A stretch of 64,000 bases of DNA from Pempheris klunzingeri (taxonomy: Eukaryota > Chordata > Actinopteri > Acropomatiformes > Pempheridae), in assembly GCF_042242105.1 (NCBI RefSeq), contig NC_092020.1, positions 19,312,788 through 19,376,787 on the forward strand. Direction: 5' to 3'. Below are positions 1 through 13,400 of this stretch, piece by piece. Positions within the stretch are counted from its first letter, which is position 1, and each line of letters opens with the position of its first letter. The translations under genes and the position numbers were made by a program. Below the pieces are notes generated by a model. It was not told the origin of the DNA. It saw nothing but the letters and a program-made list of their open reading frames with translations, and made no database searches.

Positions 1-2440
1 GCTTGGTAATTAGATGATATCCTGAGGTGATATTGATGGCTAAAAATATTTTTCTACAATAAAAGAGGCCCGGCTTGTAGCATGAGGCTTAGGATGTGCA
101 ATAAAGTCAGATAATATTTAATAAAAAAAAAAACACACACTCAAAACACTTATCCAAAGGTCAACCTTTACATGCCAAATGTTGTTTGTGTTGATAATGG
201 TAATTACTAATCAATCGCTTAAGTCTGAATTGACAACAATCCATACTGGTGAATATAACACTATGTGTGTGAAGAACGTGCTCACTGGGTTATCTCACCC
301 TGAAAGCATAATGAAGGGGCCTTGTGTAACCAAGGCTCACATGTGGTCTTTTTATGTATAATCAATGGAAATTGTGAGGAACTCAAATAACTACACAAAG
401 CATTAGGCATGGGCTTCCTCCTGCCCCCCCTCCATGTGGGTCAAAGTGTGTCCTGAGGGTATACTGAGGGTATCTGGTGAGGAGGGAGGGCGGGGGCAGC
501 TCACTTTCTCACACAGGCCATTTCATTTGGGACAGAGCAGTGAAATGTACAAATGAAGGATCATTTTCTTTTGAATTCAAATATGGAGACCATACAACTT
601 GAAAGGGTCACTTCACAGAGGCCACAGACACCTGCAGGTATTTTCATCAGATTGATGGGAGCGCAAAATTCTCTTGGGTCCCACAAAAGAGGGGCCAACT
701 TAGGGATCAATATGTAAAAGCCCTTCTAGCTGAAATAATTAAATGCTGAATCGATAAGTAAATGGACTAAAAAAAATTGTCAACTATCTATGACCAGTTT
801 TGATTTTATTTTTACAAGGCCATTTAACAGTTCCAGTTTCTCAATTTTATATGATGGCAAACTGAATATTTTTTGATTTTGGCCTTTTGGTTGAATAAAG
901 CAAGCAAAATAATAATGTCACCTTGGGCTCTGATAAAGTGTTATGTTCTTTTGCCACTGTTGTTAGTTGATCACTTTATAAATGATTAATTTGTTAATAA
1001 AAAAATCTAAATGGTAGATTCTGACTGCACAACACTAGCACCTGAAAGATATTGGAACTAAGGGTACAGATTTATGTCAAACACAAGTTCTGCAAAAGAT
1101 GCACCTGTGGCCAAATTTAATTCATTAATGAGGACTCTGCTTGTGTTACTGGCATCAGTAAAAGCAGGCATCATTGTTTGCATCCATTAAAAAAAACCAA
1201 GTTCTTTTTACATGAAACAGATAAAACGTTTATTTCGGCTCTACAGTCACTTATTTGCACTTTCACTGTTACTACTCTATTTTGCTAAATGATGGCACCC
1301 AAATACTCTACTCTTCAAGTGGCTTTGAAACATAAATAATTTATGTATATTTTGATATTTTCGTGTGTCCACTTATTATGGATGCAGCAGTGTTTATCAT
1401 CTCTGTCAGCCTTTGTAAAAACTAAATCAAGAAACTGGCTGAATAACAGAATTGTCTCATTTGTGTCTTTTTGTATGAAAAATTCCTGTTGTAATTGGGT
1501 CATGAATGTGACCTTTTTTATGATGAGCAGTCCATCAACCAGCTGCCCACAGGATGTGAGAGCAGCTCTTGATATTGAAAAGTGTCTTATCTAGCCAAGC
1601 TATCTCGCTAGCATGCTTATGATTCTGACTAGCAAGAATAAGCTGCAGATAATTGTACACTGTAGCGTCGTTCGCATGCCGGACTTTGAAATGCCACAGC
1701 CAAAAGGAAGCATTAGCCTCATCCAGCAAGGATGTGTTGAATGCCCTGCAAGAGATGTGAAAATGAGATAGCGAGCGATAAGGCTGAATAGCCAAAGTGT
1801 TTCAAATGCCTCATTTGCACTACATGAGTCAGACCATGTTTGGTCTCGGTGGGAATGTCTGGCTTGACCTTAGAGAAAGAATTCATCTAGGCGGTCGCAG
1901 TTCATCACAGTCAACCTCTTTCATATATAGTATAATGGCCTTATTTTAATTGTCCAGGCCTCAAATTCTGAGGTTTGTGAAAATAAAGTGTACACATTTC
2001 CTGGAGGTCTCAAACCGCAGCTGAGTGAGGGAAAGAAAAGAACAAAAACTCAACTACCCATGCAAGAATGAAAAACCCACAGCTTCTTAGCTGTGCTTAG
2101 AAATGCTTATGAAATAAGAATTCAGATGCAAAATGTGTGAACTAATCAGCTCAGTATGTCCAGAGCAAACAATGATGTTTGCTCACCTGTCCTTCAATCT
2201 TTGCGTACTTTTATGTTTGCAAAGAGGACTCTATAGCCAAGTTAGTGGTTCTGTGAGGCTGCACAGAAATCACTTTGCTGAATGTCTTAGTTTGTTGACT
2301 TGTTATGCTAAGTGGTTGGGCCACTGCTCAAATGCATATCACTGCCTACCTCAGTAAGTGAATGCATCACAGCTCAGCAGCCTATTATTTTCAAGTTTCC
2401 ACATTATTGTTGTTTCTGCAGCTTTCTCTGCCTCTGTGTA

Positions 2441-2955
2441 GCAGGTATAATGCTTACCATGTTCATCATCTTAGTCAGCATGCCGACATTTGCTAATTAG
2501 CTGTAAACACGAAACACAGCTGAAGATGATGGGAGTGTAATTGGTTTTGAAGGTATTTAAAAAATTTTGACCAGATGATTGAAGAGGAAAAGCCAGAGGG
2601 CCACACAACATATAGCAATTAAACCTGTAGGGAACATAAATATGTGTACTAAATATTATGGTAATCCATCCAATAGTTGTTGAGACATTTGGCATGAGGA
2701 CTGTTGATCAACAAGTCAGTAGGATTCATCATCTGGGGGCCATGAATCTCTTCAAGAAAAGTTGTGCCAATCCAGCATGTAGATCCTGAGATATTTCACA
2801 GGATAAGTGTAATTTTTTTAGATCTGCTGGTGGCACTAGATTAGCAGAAAATCATTAGGCTTCATCCTCAGGGTATCATGAATGTCTGTACCAAATTTCA
2901 TTGCAATCCATTCCTATTGAGGTATTTCAGTCCGGAGCAAAGTGGACAGTGTGAC
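2441..2955. repeat. Interspersed teleost repeat
   Basis: The text closely follows a very common fish repeat that I recognise but cannot name. It has a block about a 'GCAGGTATAATG...TTTGCTAATTAG' stretch, then repeated internal modules about 'AATCCATCCAATAGTTGTTG' (near 2665) and 'GTACCAAATTTCATTGCAA' (near 2890). Each module ends in a 'GAG(A/G)(C/T)ATTT' run. The copy is diverged and has no coding capacity. Its outer ends are uncertain; similar sequence at 2138 and 3048 may mark a larger unit. Confidence 0.6.
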
Positions 2956-5900
2956 AGGCCCTGTTTGCATCCGTTATGCAGTTAGCATGGTTTGAAACAT
3001 GGTTTCTGGTTAGAAAAATTTTTGAAATAAGACATTGATTATTTCAACTAATCAGCTCTGTATTTCCAGAATGATCAGTGAAGTTGGTTCAGCCATCCAT
3101 CAATCTTCACATATTGTTCTGTTTTTCTGGCAACTCAAATTCTTCTGTCAGAGTCTCAAAAAAAGCGAAGCAACTCACAGTTAAAATCTATTTTTTTCAT
3201 TCAAATCTTTTATCTCTTAGCAAGTTGTTGTTAAAACAATACAAAAGTCTGTTCTGTTCAGAAAACCACTTCAGGTATCCAGAAATCACATATTTCTTTT
3301 GAAAGCCATAAACATGTTGTTGTGTTGCTGTAGATTTTGATGTAACATTTGTGATGTTCAAGCCTCCGTTTGGATGATTCACAACTCAATTCTTCATGTT
3401 CCACTCCACCGAGTCAGGCTGTGCTGCAAGGTTTACATGACGCCATTGAGGTCTTAAACGCCTCTCCCTGAAGATGAATGTGATGTTACTGGGCAGCCCA
3501 CAAAGTTTCAATAGTATCCCTGATGACCACATGGCAGAAGTACTGTTGACAATTTGTACTATTTTGATTTTTTACCAAGGAAATTATTTCAGCAGAACTG
3601 GACCACAGAAATTTCAGACATTTATCAAAACCAGCGGGTCACTCAGCAGCCATGTTTATATTTTTGAACTGTATTTCTCTCTCGTGTTTATTTTTATGCA
3701 GGGTGAGCTAAAGTGCAATAACCTTATTTCAGGTTGGTTGATTTCCCATGAAGCAGTCGTTCATCACTTTAGTCCTGGAGCAGCCCTCCAAGGCGGCAAT
3801 GGCATCCGTTGTGGTAACCAATCTGAACAGCGCTAATGTAGGCTGGAGATTGTTTCCATATGGGGCCTGTTTTCAAGCAGAGTCACTTTGATTGGGTCTA
3901 AAAAAAAACTGCTTCCATTTCATAGTCGGCCCATTTCAAGCTTGCAATGTGAAATAATTAGACAACTTTTGCACTAGCAGTCATAACAGTAAAGCCCACC
4001 TTTAACCTTGGCGGGTGAATCAACAGCAGGTTTCTTGAAATACTCAAGAGAGAGTTATCTCTGCAGCATCAATTCTATGACAGTGTATAGATCTGAAACA
4101 ATTAATTGATTGAGTAGTTTGATTGACAGAAAATGAATCTGTAGAAATTCTGGTTAAATAGGTATAAACAAACACTTGGAACAATAACTGCTCTTGAGTT
4201 TTAGCTTCTCTAATAGTAAAACTTGCTATTTTCCCTGTTTTATATAAATGTAAACGGAGTATCTTTTGGATTTGGGGCCGTTAATTCGGGCAATACAGAC
4301 ATTTGAAAACATCGCTGTGGGCTCTGAGAGATTGTGACAGTTTGGTTCAACACGGTTCAACAATTAATTGAAAAATTTGACATATTAATCTGCAATTAAA
4401 ATTAATCTTAGTCGCTGTACGAAAATGTACATTTTTACCCTTGAAGTCAGTTGTAAGGAGAGTCACATTTTGCTAGCCTGATATTATCTTTTAAGTCATT
4501 CCTAATCTTATGGGCCCTGAATAAAAAATCCCAATCATATTTTATTCAACTGCATAAATTTTGTAGCAAAACTGCACAAGCATCTCAGTCTGAGAGATTT
4601 AAAAGTTTTTGACAAAGCACTGTGTAGTGCAGCCTTAGGCCCCCCACCTAAGTCTTAGGAAAAACTGCATATTTCCTGCACACAACATTAACAGGAACAT
4701 ATTGGAAAAAATATGCCACCTTTTATCTCTTTAAACAGAGTCAAGTACTCTCACTCCTCCATCTGCATAATATAGCAATGGCAGTAATATGTCACTTTCA
4801 GATCAGTGTAGTCTTTGAAATGCATATTAAGTATTTTGTACTTTGTTTGTCAGAATAAAAGACTCTTTCTCTGCATAGTAATAACTGCCCTTCATAAAGC
4901 CCCACCCCCACCCCACTTCCCTTTCATCAAACTCTTGCCTCACTTCTCTCAGTCCTCAAATGAGTCTCTATCTGGCCCACTTCTCTCAGGGCCAACTCTT
5001 TGACCCCTCTGCTTTCCCTACTTGAAACGTCTGTGCTGTGTGATGTACAGGCCTATATCCATGCCTGCCCGAGCTCGACCCCTGCAGTAGGCTGCCGCAC
5101 CAAGGTCCACGTTCCAAAGTTACACAGCTCCTGCAGCGATTCTGGCTTGGCTTCAGAGGATGACAGCTGATGGTGGGGGCGCTTCGACAGGAGGATGTGT
5201 CCAGAGGTCCAGCCTCCTGCCATGCTGGGTCCCAGGTGTGCATCCTTTCATGGACATAATGTGTTCTTTTTTTCCCCATTTCTCTTTGGTGCATCCTGTG
5301 TGAATTATCATGTGATGCATGTGCAGCAACGACTAGGGACTGGAGTAAAGTAAGCTGAGAAGGTTAATGCAAAAATGTCAACCATAGACCACTGGAGGCA
5401 CTGGGGAAAAGTGGATGATTGTGCTTAACTTTGAAAAGACACCATAACTGTAGACTCATTCTTATCCAGAATCTGCTAGCATCAATTAGACTGCACTTAA
5501 TGTCAGTGTGAACAGTGATTGACTGGTAGGCCTTTGCAGTAGAATACCTGATTTAATCCATTTAGTAATTAATGATATGGAATTAGATATCTAGCTCTAG
5601 CGCAATGTTAAAAGTGCCTAAAGCAAAAGGCTGTCTGGAGAGCAAGAGCCATAAAAAAGCAATGATTAGTGAAGACCCAAACCCCCTTGAGGAAGACGAT
5701 TTGACTAAAGGTTTGCGGTTAATATGCAATGACTGAACAAATATTTTACCAGTACAATCTTCTGTAGCAAAGGCAAGAGGTGTGTAAACCAGATAAATGA
5801 CTGAACAGACATCCAATTTCAATGGTTTATGCCGGAGTAGTAAAAACGACAACTGCTAGGCCCCTGTATGCTGCTGCTATATTTAAATTTATACTTGTGT

Positions 5901-6893
5901 GTGACTTACAAAGCCTTGTTCTTGTGTGACACTACGTTGAATGCCAACTGAGAAAATTGAGATTATTCATTCAATATTACCAATCTTTGTCAAGTAACTG
6001 AAAATATTGGGATTTGTGATTACAGTCATTGTTGTAATATTGATTCATGTGTGGGCAGCCGCAGCAATTTCACTCATGTGGAACTGCGGTTTGAAATACA
6101 GTTCTCAACAAAGGGCAAACAGCTACTGACAAAGCAATTTTCCACTCAAGGTCCCCATAACACATTAAGAAAGGTTTAACTTAACCCCATAGATCATGGT
6201 GTGAAAAACAAATTATATTTCACTGGCTGGATGCTTCCCATATGACAAGGCGGTAATTAAAATGGAATATAAATAAAAAGCATCTTCATAGCAGTATTCA
6301 TAGTCACGTAGGAGACCCAAGTGGAGAAAAACACCTGAGAGTAGCTTTGCCTTGCTTAAGAACTATCAACAAGAACAAATGATTAACTGTTCTTCTGAGT
6401 TGTATGTAGTGGACCTGGAGGTCAGAGTGCAGTAAGTATTAGGACAGTTTTGGTTTGTACTCCAACACAGTGGATGGCATGGATCGAATGAATCACTGAA
6501 GAGGTTCTGAGTTTGAGCTGTAAGTGTGAAAAGGACTGTGTAACATCACAGAACTGGTAGTGACGAACCCATAGAGAATGATCTCTTCTGCAGTTCCCCT
6601 CAGCTTTATGCAGAATTTAGAATCTTTCACCTCATTGTTTTGTTTTTTTGGCTCCCCGATTTTACTGTTTTGATACATTCTTCGCTGCTCTGTGTTGTGT
6701 ACAGCAGCAGCAGGCAGGTGTGTTTGGGAACTTTCAAGGAATTTTTAACTGCCCTCTCTGGTTGAAAGTTTCGAGTTTGTCTGACTGCTGCCTGCAATGG
6801 GAAATGTGCTCTGTTGCCCCTGTAACCACACCCAATGGTGATGCCATAGTGCACTGGAGTACACCTGTACATCACTGCAGGTGAGAGGATGAG

Positions 6894-6908
6894 CCACTGG
6901 AGGGCAGC
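6894..6908 (+). promoter_or_regulatory. CTCF-like motif
   Basis: The 15 bases CCACTGGAGGGCAGC fit the CTCF core (CCA-N-(C/A)AG-(A/G)GGGC-type). It lies between the left intergenic region and the SMYD5 3' end. This is a motif match only; occupancy is unknown. Confidence 0.35.
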
Positions 6909-7327
6909 AAAAGCAAGGTTTTCCAGGGGTAAAGTTACTCTTAATCCAGGTGATATATCAGAGATTACAACTGGTGGTGCTGCCATGTTGGTTTAAAGGT
7001 GTATATCCACATTTGATGAACTCAGTAGGAATTTCAATCATTTTATACATAGTTCCTGAGGGTAAAAAGACATAGCCGTCCTTAAGTGTTCACCCAATAT
7101 GGATGTGAACAGGATAAAACCCTGAAAGTTGAAAGTCTTTGTTTAATTTAAAATCCCAGACTGCTGAAGTAGAGTGAACACAATAAAAAACATATTGCTG
7201 TCCCAATACTGACAAATGTATCTACCTCATTTAAGGAAAAGCTTTGTGCGACTCTTCTCTAAAACTGGACAAAGAATGAGTGCAATGCGTTGACAATAAG
7301 ACATTTTTCCACATGTTTAGACTGGAC

Positions 7328-7333
7328 TTTATT
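7328..7333 (-). terminator. SMYD5 poly(A) signal
   Basis: AATAAA on the minus strand, about 75 nt past the SMYD5 stop codon at 7409. It would give a very short 3' UTR. It is the first canonical hexamer downstream of the stop. Confidence 0.6.
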
Positions 7334-7408
7334 CTTCTGGGCTTCACTGGTTGCTTAGCGTGGTGGAAGGAATGGGAACGGCTGAGAACAATATGGGCAA
7401 GTCTTTCA

Positions 7409-10400
7409 TCAGACATCTGTCATCTCATCTTCCATCTCATCCCCCTCCGTTTCACCTTCTGCCTCGCCCTCTTCTTCCTCCTCTGAAGTCACATCCAGCT
7501 CATCCATCTGGGAGATGCACTTTGGACACGAGCAGACAAACAGGTAGTTCTCCCTGGGAAGTAAATGTTCCAGTCAAATTAGTGCACTTCTAACAAGAGT
7601 TGAACTAATCAGAATTAGCATCGGCATTTTACGCCCTGTTATGCAGCCACTGTGCACTTGAGCAACCAAGTATTAATACTGTAATTAATACTTCAGCTGG
7701 TGCGATTTTGAGGGGAGCCGGTAAATTCACACCACCAGTTAGTGCAGTTTTATCTTTTTTAAAGCTGAAAATTACCACAAAATGCAGTAAAAACTTAATG
7801 AACGAGACTAGCGAAACAAACTTGAGACTGGGTGTAATTCAAAGATGGATTGACATCATGTTGATCAATGAAGATCATAAGCACAGGAGTAGCCATCAGA
7901 CCCCTAGCATCTGTGCCTCAAGACTGCCCATTACTGCCTGGAAGTGGAAGGCAATTTTTATTGATCCAGATGGAATTTGTAACCGTGGACTCCGTTCAAG
8001 TGATTCATCCAAGGGATCATAGATGTTTACCTCAGAATTTTGTGTCTGCTATGACGGCTACGGTCCCGCTGACAGCAGTCTAAATAACTGATGCAGATCT
8101 CCTGAAAATTGAAGAAAGAAAACAGTTGAACTGGCTGAAGAACCCCAACATCAATGACTTTAGCCCCATAAACATAGTACTGGTATTTTTCACTTTGCAG
8201 AAACGATGCAGGTTTTTCCAATGTTTGCTCCTGTGCCCCGGTCTCAGCCAGCATTCAAAGGAGAGCTTTGCTGTGAAAGTAGCATGGCTGCTGTGACATT
8301 ACTGTGCCGTGCAGATGCAAGGCTTCTCAATCTTTCTGACAGCTTGACAAACCCACTCCAATCCTCAAAGTCTCAGCCTTCTAATACTGTCTGACAAGGG
8401 AGCACACAAAGCTAGAGAGGGATGTTCTGTCCCGTCTATCCCAGGCCAGAATTTATCACTCCAAACCCAGACGTGTCAGCTGACCTCTCCTGGGTTGATG
8501 TCACTGAGGGCACTGAGCTGAAGCAGGAAATTATTATCGGGGAAGGATGCCTCCGCATTGGGTATACAGCTGTGGTTACCTGTGAGGGTCAAGGGGGCAA
8601 CAAGACCAAGACAAAAATTAGTGAGCCTCATAAGCAGAGGAACAGTGTCTGAATTGAAGTGACAGTGCTCATAACTTGGGCATTATTTCTACTTACATGA
8701 GCTTTGAAGCAGAAAAAGTCCGGAGCCCTCACAGTTTAGAAAGTCTCCCGTTTCTACGGAGAGAAGAGACGATTAACGAACATTTCTGAGCATAGTTGAA
8801 ATGTAAACGCAGGTTATATAATAAATCACAGCAATGTCATTGTGTCAGCACTACAACATGGACAATAATGAACACTCATTCACATCATCTGTCCATTGCA
8901 AATCTGCTCAGTCGAGACAAAAATAACTGACTTTAAATAATACTGCAAGACTGTGATAAAACTGTGACCTTTCTCAATGTCCTTGTATAGCTGGTCAATA
9001 AAAGAGTCCAACTGCTCCCTCTGCTGGGCAGGAAGCTCAAGTGCATCACAGGCATGAACCCACTGACTCAAGGAACTGAGATTGAATAAAGAAAAAGAAA
9101 CAGATTTTTACAGGTCAAACTAAGATCCACAGTTAGTCCAGCACAAAGACAAAGAGGTGAGTGCGTACCTGGTGCCGATGCCTTGTCCATTGGTTCCCAC
9201 CAGAGCGAACAGAGAGCGGAAGCCCTCAGGGACAAACCACTGCAATACAATCATATCATTATTGACCTGCGACAGAGGATTCATCATTTCCTTTAACCCC
9301 TTTCATACTAAGGTCAGAGGTCAGAGGTCAGGGTCAGCTACAGCGTCTCTTGAGCTGGTAGGAATGTGAACATTCACTTTCCAGAAATTAATTTACTCAT
9401 ATTATTATGATATATAATAACAACCTGTCCATTGGATAAAGGTTCCTACAACACCAGTAGCACAACACAAGGAACATTTCAGACGACATTTATATTCCAA
9501 GTGATTTAATAAGTCGGCCAACAATGTTTTATATCTATGACAGCAACATTTAGGGGACAAAGGGGATCCATATAAAAATCAGAGAACTAAACTGCTGTTA
9601 TTAGCTGCCTTGAGCAACAAGCTCCAATATCTAACATGCAGCCATGTAGAGCTTAAGTTAATTGATTAGTTGAAAATTAATCTTAATGAATTATAATAAT
9701 CAATTAGTTGTTAACTGGTCATTTACTCTTTTCTTAGTCCTCTATGACTCTGTACCTTTTTTGGTTTGGACCATTGGAGAACAATGTTTAACTGCCAACT
9801 ACTTGTTAAATCAGGACAATATTTTTTTGATTAATTGATTAATTAATTAATTAAAATGATCATTAGTATTGAAGACATGTAGTGGTTACATTTGAGCTGC
9901 TCTTTCTTACCCGATTGAGATGATCATCATAAAGTGCTGCTTTGAAAAGGCTGTGTAACAAGGTCAACTGCCCCTGTAGAAACATTAGATAATAGAAATT
10001 ACATTTTACGTAACAGAAAACATACATCATAAGCATAGGTGGCTGCGGTGGGAATTAAACCTCCGTCAGGGGGGAGTTACAGTGTCATGCTTTGCTCATT
10101 GACCTGTTAAGTACTGTGATTAGCAAAAAAGAGCATGACATTGTCTTTGAATCGGCAGACTTTATATTTTTTGCACCTGAACAATTTCATATATCAAGCA
10201 GAAATAACATGATGGTAACTTACTCTGAACTGCTCTCCCAAGAGCTTATGGGCAATCTCCTCTTCCTCAATAGCCGCCCGGCTGCAGAAGTGTGAAAACA
10301 GCCTCTGCCAGTGCGCTTTGTCTTTGGCCTGGATAAACAAGTGATAACAAGTAACCAATACTGACTGGAAACATTGTGTCACTCAGTTATAATATAGTGT

Positions 10401-13400
10401 AGTTTATTGTTAGTATGCAGTATATCTTTTGTTAAACATGCCTTATGTTTCAATGCATCCACTTTCGAAGGATATTCAAAAGTAAACTTTTTACACTGTA
10501 GGATTTAGCGTGGTACACATGAAGATCAGATCTGTTATCTTTAATTCACTATGCCAAGTTAAAGCTGCAAAACATTTGCAGTCACTTATTTACATATCCT
10601 GCAGTCACAAAGCAATTAGCATTCATTTCGAGTTATGTTTATGACCACCTAATGAATGCAAGTCCAATTTTCACTCTCCTTTTAGCTCTGTTTTTGGTCT
10701 CCACCAACTCCTTCGTCAATAAGCTGAAAGTCAGGTGACAATTCTGTGGGTTTGTCACTTTGAGAAAACCCTTTCAGATTATGCACCCTCATAAATTGCT
10801 CATATAAAAATATTGATTAGAGCAGCTTTAAAACTTTAAATGAATACATGCATCACATTGTGCTTCGTTTACATATTCTGTCACCAGCTTGCCACCTTAC
10901 AAAAATTATTATCACATCAAGCTTTCTTATTTAGGACATCTTTTTTTAGTCAGGACAATGTTAATTTAAAGTTAGGTTCAATACCATACATACCACCATA
11001 AAGTTTGCTTTTAAACAATAATGGGACAAGGGGGAATGAGCAATAAAAATCTAACTACATACAGCATGTTGTGTCCTTTTACAGCAAGGTGTACGTTTTG
11101 TTTGTCCTTTTTTAACTGCACCTGACAGATAAGTACACACACCACAGTGAACTGACCCCTAAATAATTTACACCCAGTGATTTAGGATCTAATTGTAAAT
11201 CGGAGACTCACCTGTTTGACCACAGCCACCATTCTGGCCATGAGCATTATGCTGGAGGTCTCTGGGGGATAATGCATGCTCCTGAGCAGAAGACAAATGA
11301 TCTTCATTGAGGTGTATGAAAGTTTTAAATTAAAATATTACATCTATGAAATGCTCTCTCACCTCCATGCGTCTTTAAGCTTGTTGATGGGGTGGTCCGG
11401 ATCCTCCTGGGAGGCACCCAAACACAGAACTCGATGGTACTGATCTGCTGCAGCTTGTCGACACTCGCTGCTACAGTACATCACCTGCAGGGGGCGACCA
11501 GTTTACACAGACACAAACATATTAAAAGATGTATTAAGCACAGTAAACTACTACAGTGTTTTACACTGCATATTGTGTTGATGGTTGCAAAAAAAACAAC
11601 TTAATATAGAGTGGATGAAGTCTGACCCTCTCACCTTGTTCAAAGGTTACAAAAAGTCTATTGACTCCAGTCTCAGTGCATATGACCATAACACAGTGCA
11701 GAGTCAATTAACCCACTATTAGTGACACTAACAACAGCTTTTTGTTATCTCATTTACTTCATTATCTCAGGACACAGACCAACTCTGGGAGATCTTTAGG
11801 AATTGTTAAAAATTGAAGTGATAGAGCTCCATATCGGGGAGGTTTTATAATGTAATTAAGAAGGAATGAGGTTCCTCTTTGTATCAATAACATTATTTTT
11901 CAATCAGAATCGTATTTTATTACACTATTTTATTGTGTGCTTTTATTGCATTTAATTTCATTTACACCTTATTGATTTTATGTCTTTTGTGAAGCACTTG
12001 CTGTATAAATAAAGTCATTATTATCATCAGCTTCAGGAACCCACCTGCTGAATTAAAATTAAATGCAAGACGCTTTGTTGCAGTAAAAACTGGCCTGTTT
12101 AGGTGCGTAAATACAAAGAAACCACCAAACAAGGTCGTCCCAGTTTTTCCGCTTTGGTTAATACAAAACAGACAAACAGATTGTGTTGCTGATCCACAGT
12201 ACGAATACTGACTCCTAAAAAGAAATCGATCAGCTAGTCATGTCGTCCACCACTGATGCAGTGGAAGTTCCTCCCTTACCACAGCTGGCTTACAAATCAA
12301 TACGTTTCTTGTCCTATATTGATTTGACCACTTTTTCAGAGGATTCTCTTTCTGTGAGAAAAGTTTAGGCCTTCAAAACCTAAGACCCGTTAAATCGGGC
12401 TCTGGAGCTCATTCTGACTCTCTGTTCAGACTGGACTGACCTGGCACTGAGGGCAGGCTTGGTGCAGCTCTGGTCGAACGCGGCAGAGCTCAGGGTGGGG
12501 AAGGCTGAGTCCAGGGATGCCGCTCAGTCTCCTTGCATTGTCCTCGGCGGTCTCCAGAGAACGTAAGCAGTACTCACAGGCTGTGAAAAGGACACGGCAG
12601 AGCAGATAAATTATTGTGGTATAACATGCTTTTGTCGTCCCTGTGTGGACTGTCAACAATATATTGTTAGATATTATTAATCAGTGGTGGATGGTAATAT
12701 TTTCAATTTATTCAAGTACTGTACTTCAGTACAATTTTGTGGTGCTTTGCTTGAGTATTTCCATTTTCAACTACTTTATACTTCTGCTCCTCTACATTTA
12801 GTCACTTTAGTTATTGGTTTCCAGATTTAGATTAATAATACAAATTATAATCAACAACTAATTTATGATGATATTTTACCAAAAAGAATCTATTGATTTC
12901 ATTGGGGGAAACATACTGTGCAGTATATAAAAGTAATATATATCAATACATTAAAATTAGCCCGCATTTACCAGCTGCTACATTAAAGTGATGTACATAT
13001 TAATGTCTCAGTAATTATAGTCCATCATAATATGATTCTGAAAAGGGCCATTCTGCATAATTAAGTGATTTTAATTTTAGTGCATGAAGTATATTTTGAT
13101 GCCACTAAGTTTGTACTTTTACAAACAAAAAGAAAGATTTTCAAAGTAAGACTTTAACATTGAGTTATTGCTACTTTTACTTAAGTAAATCTTTATTTAT
13201 ATAACAGCTTTTTTTTTTTTTTTTACCCCAGTCAAAGGGCTTCGTGTGACAACAGAACATTAAAATAAATTAAAAAAAAAAAAAGACTACAACAGAAAAC
13301 ATTCAGAAATATATCCAATGTGCACACAGGAGGCATCCAGCAATTAGTCACCACCCAGGACACATCCTTAACATTATAGAAAAGCCATTTAACAGCTGAT

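Larger units (their letters stand above)
1..7320. other. Left intergenic stretch, no gene recognised
   Basis: No open reading frame here resembles a known protein, and no chain of exons with splice sites could be built. The stretch is AT-rich, with an interspersed repeat at about 2441-2955 listed separately. A more GC-rich block at about 5030-5240 has short open frames on both strands, but none was recognised. It probably lies downstream of SMYD5, whose poly(A) signal is near 7330. A non-coding RNA or an exon of a distant gene cannot be excluded from sequence alone. Confidence 0.6.

Noticed and set aside
3474-3836. 120-codon frame in the left intergenic region
   Set aside because: No family resemblance, no splice context, and composition like the surrounding AT-rich DNA.
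4986-5294. GC-rich block with frames on both strands, considered as an exon
   Set aside because: No recognisable domain, and no acceptor/donor pair gives a sensible peptide. Left as unassigned.
8027-8254. Long frame through SMYD5 exon 12 into the preceding intron
   Set aside because: The part before EICISYLD is intron. A TTTTCAG acceptor at 8102 and the separate exon 8485-8579 supply the correct NHSCIPNAE...GE sequence.
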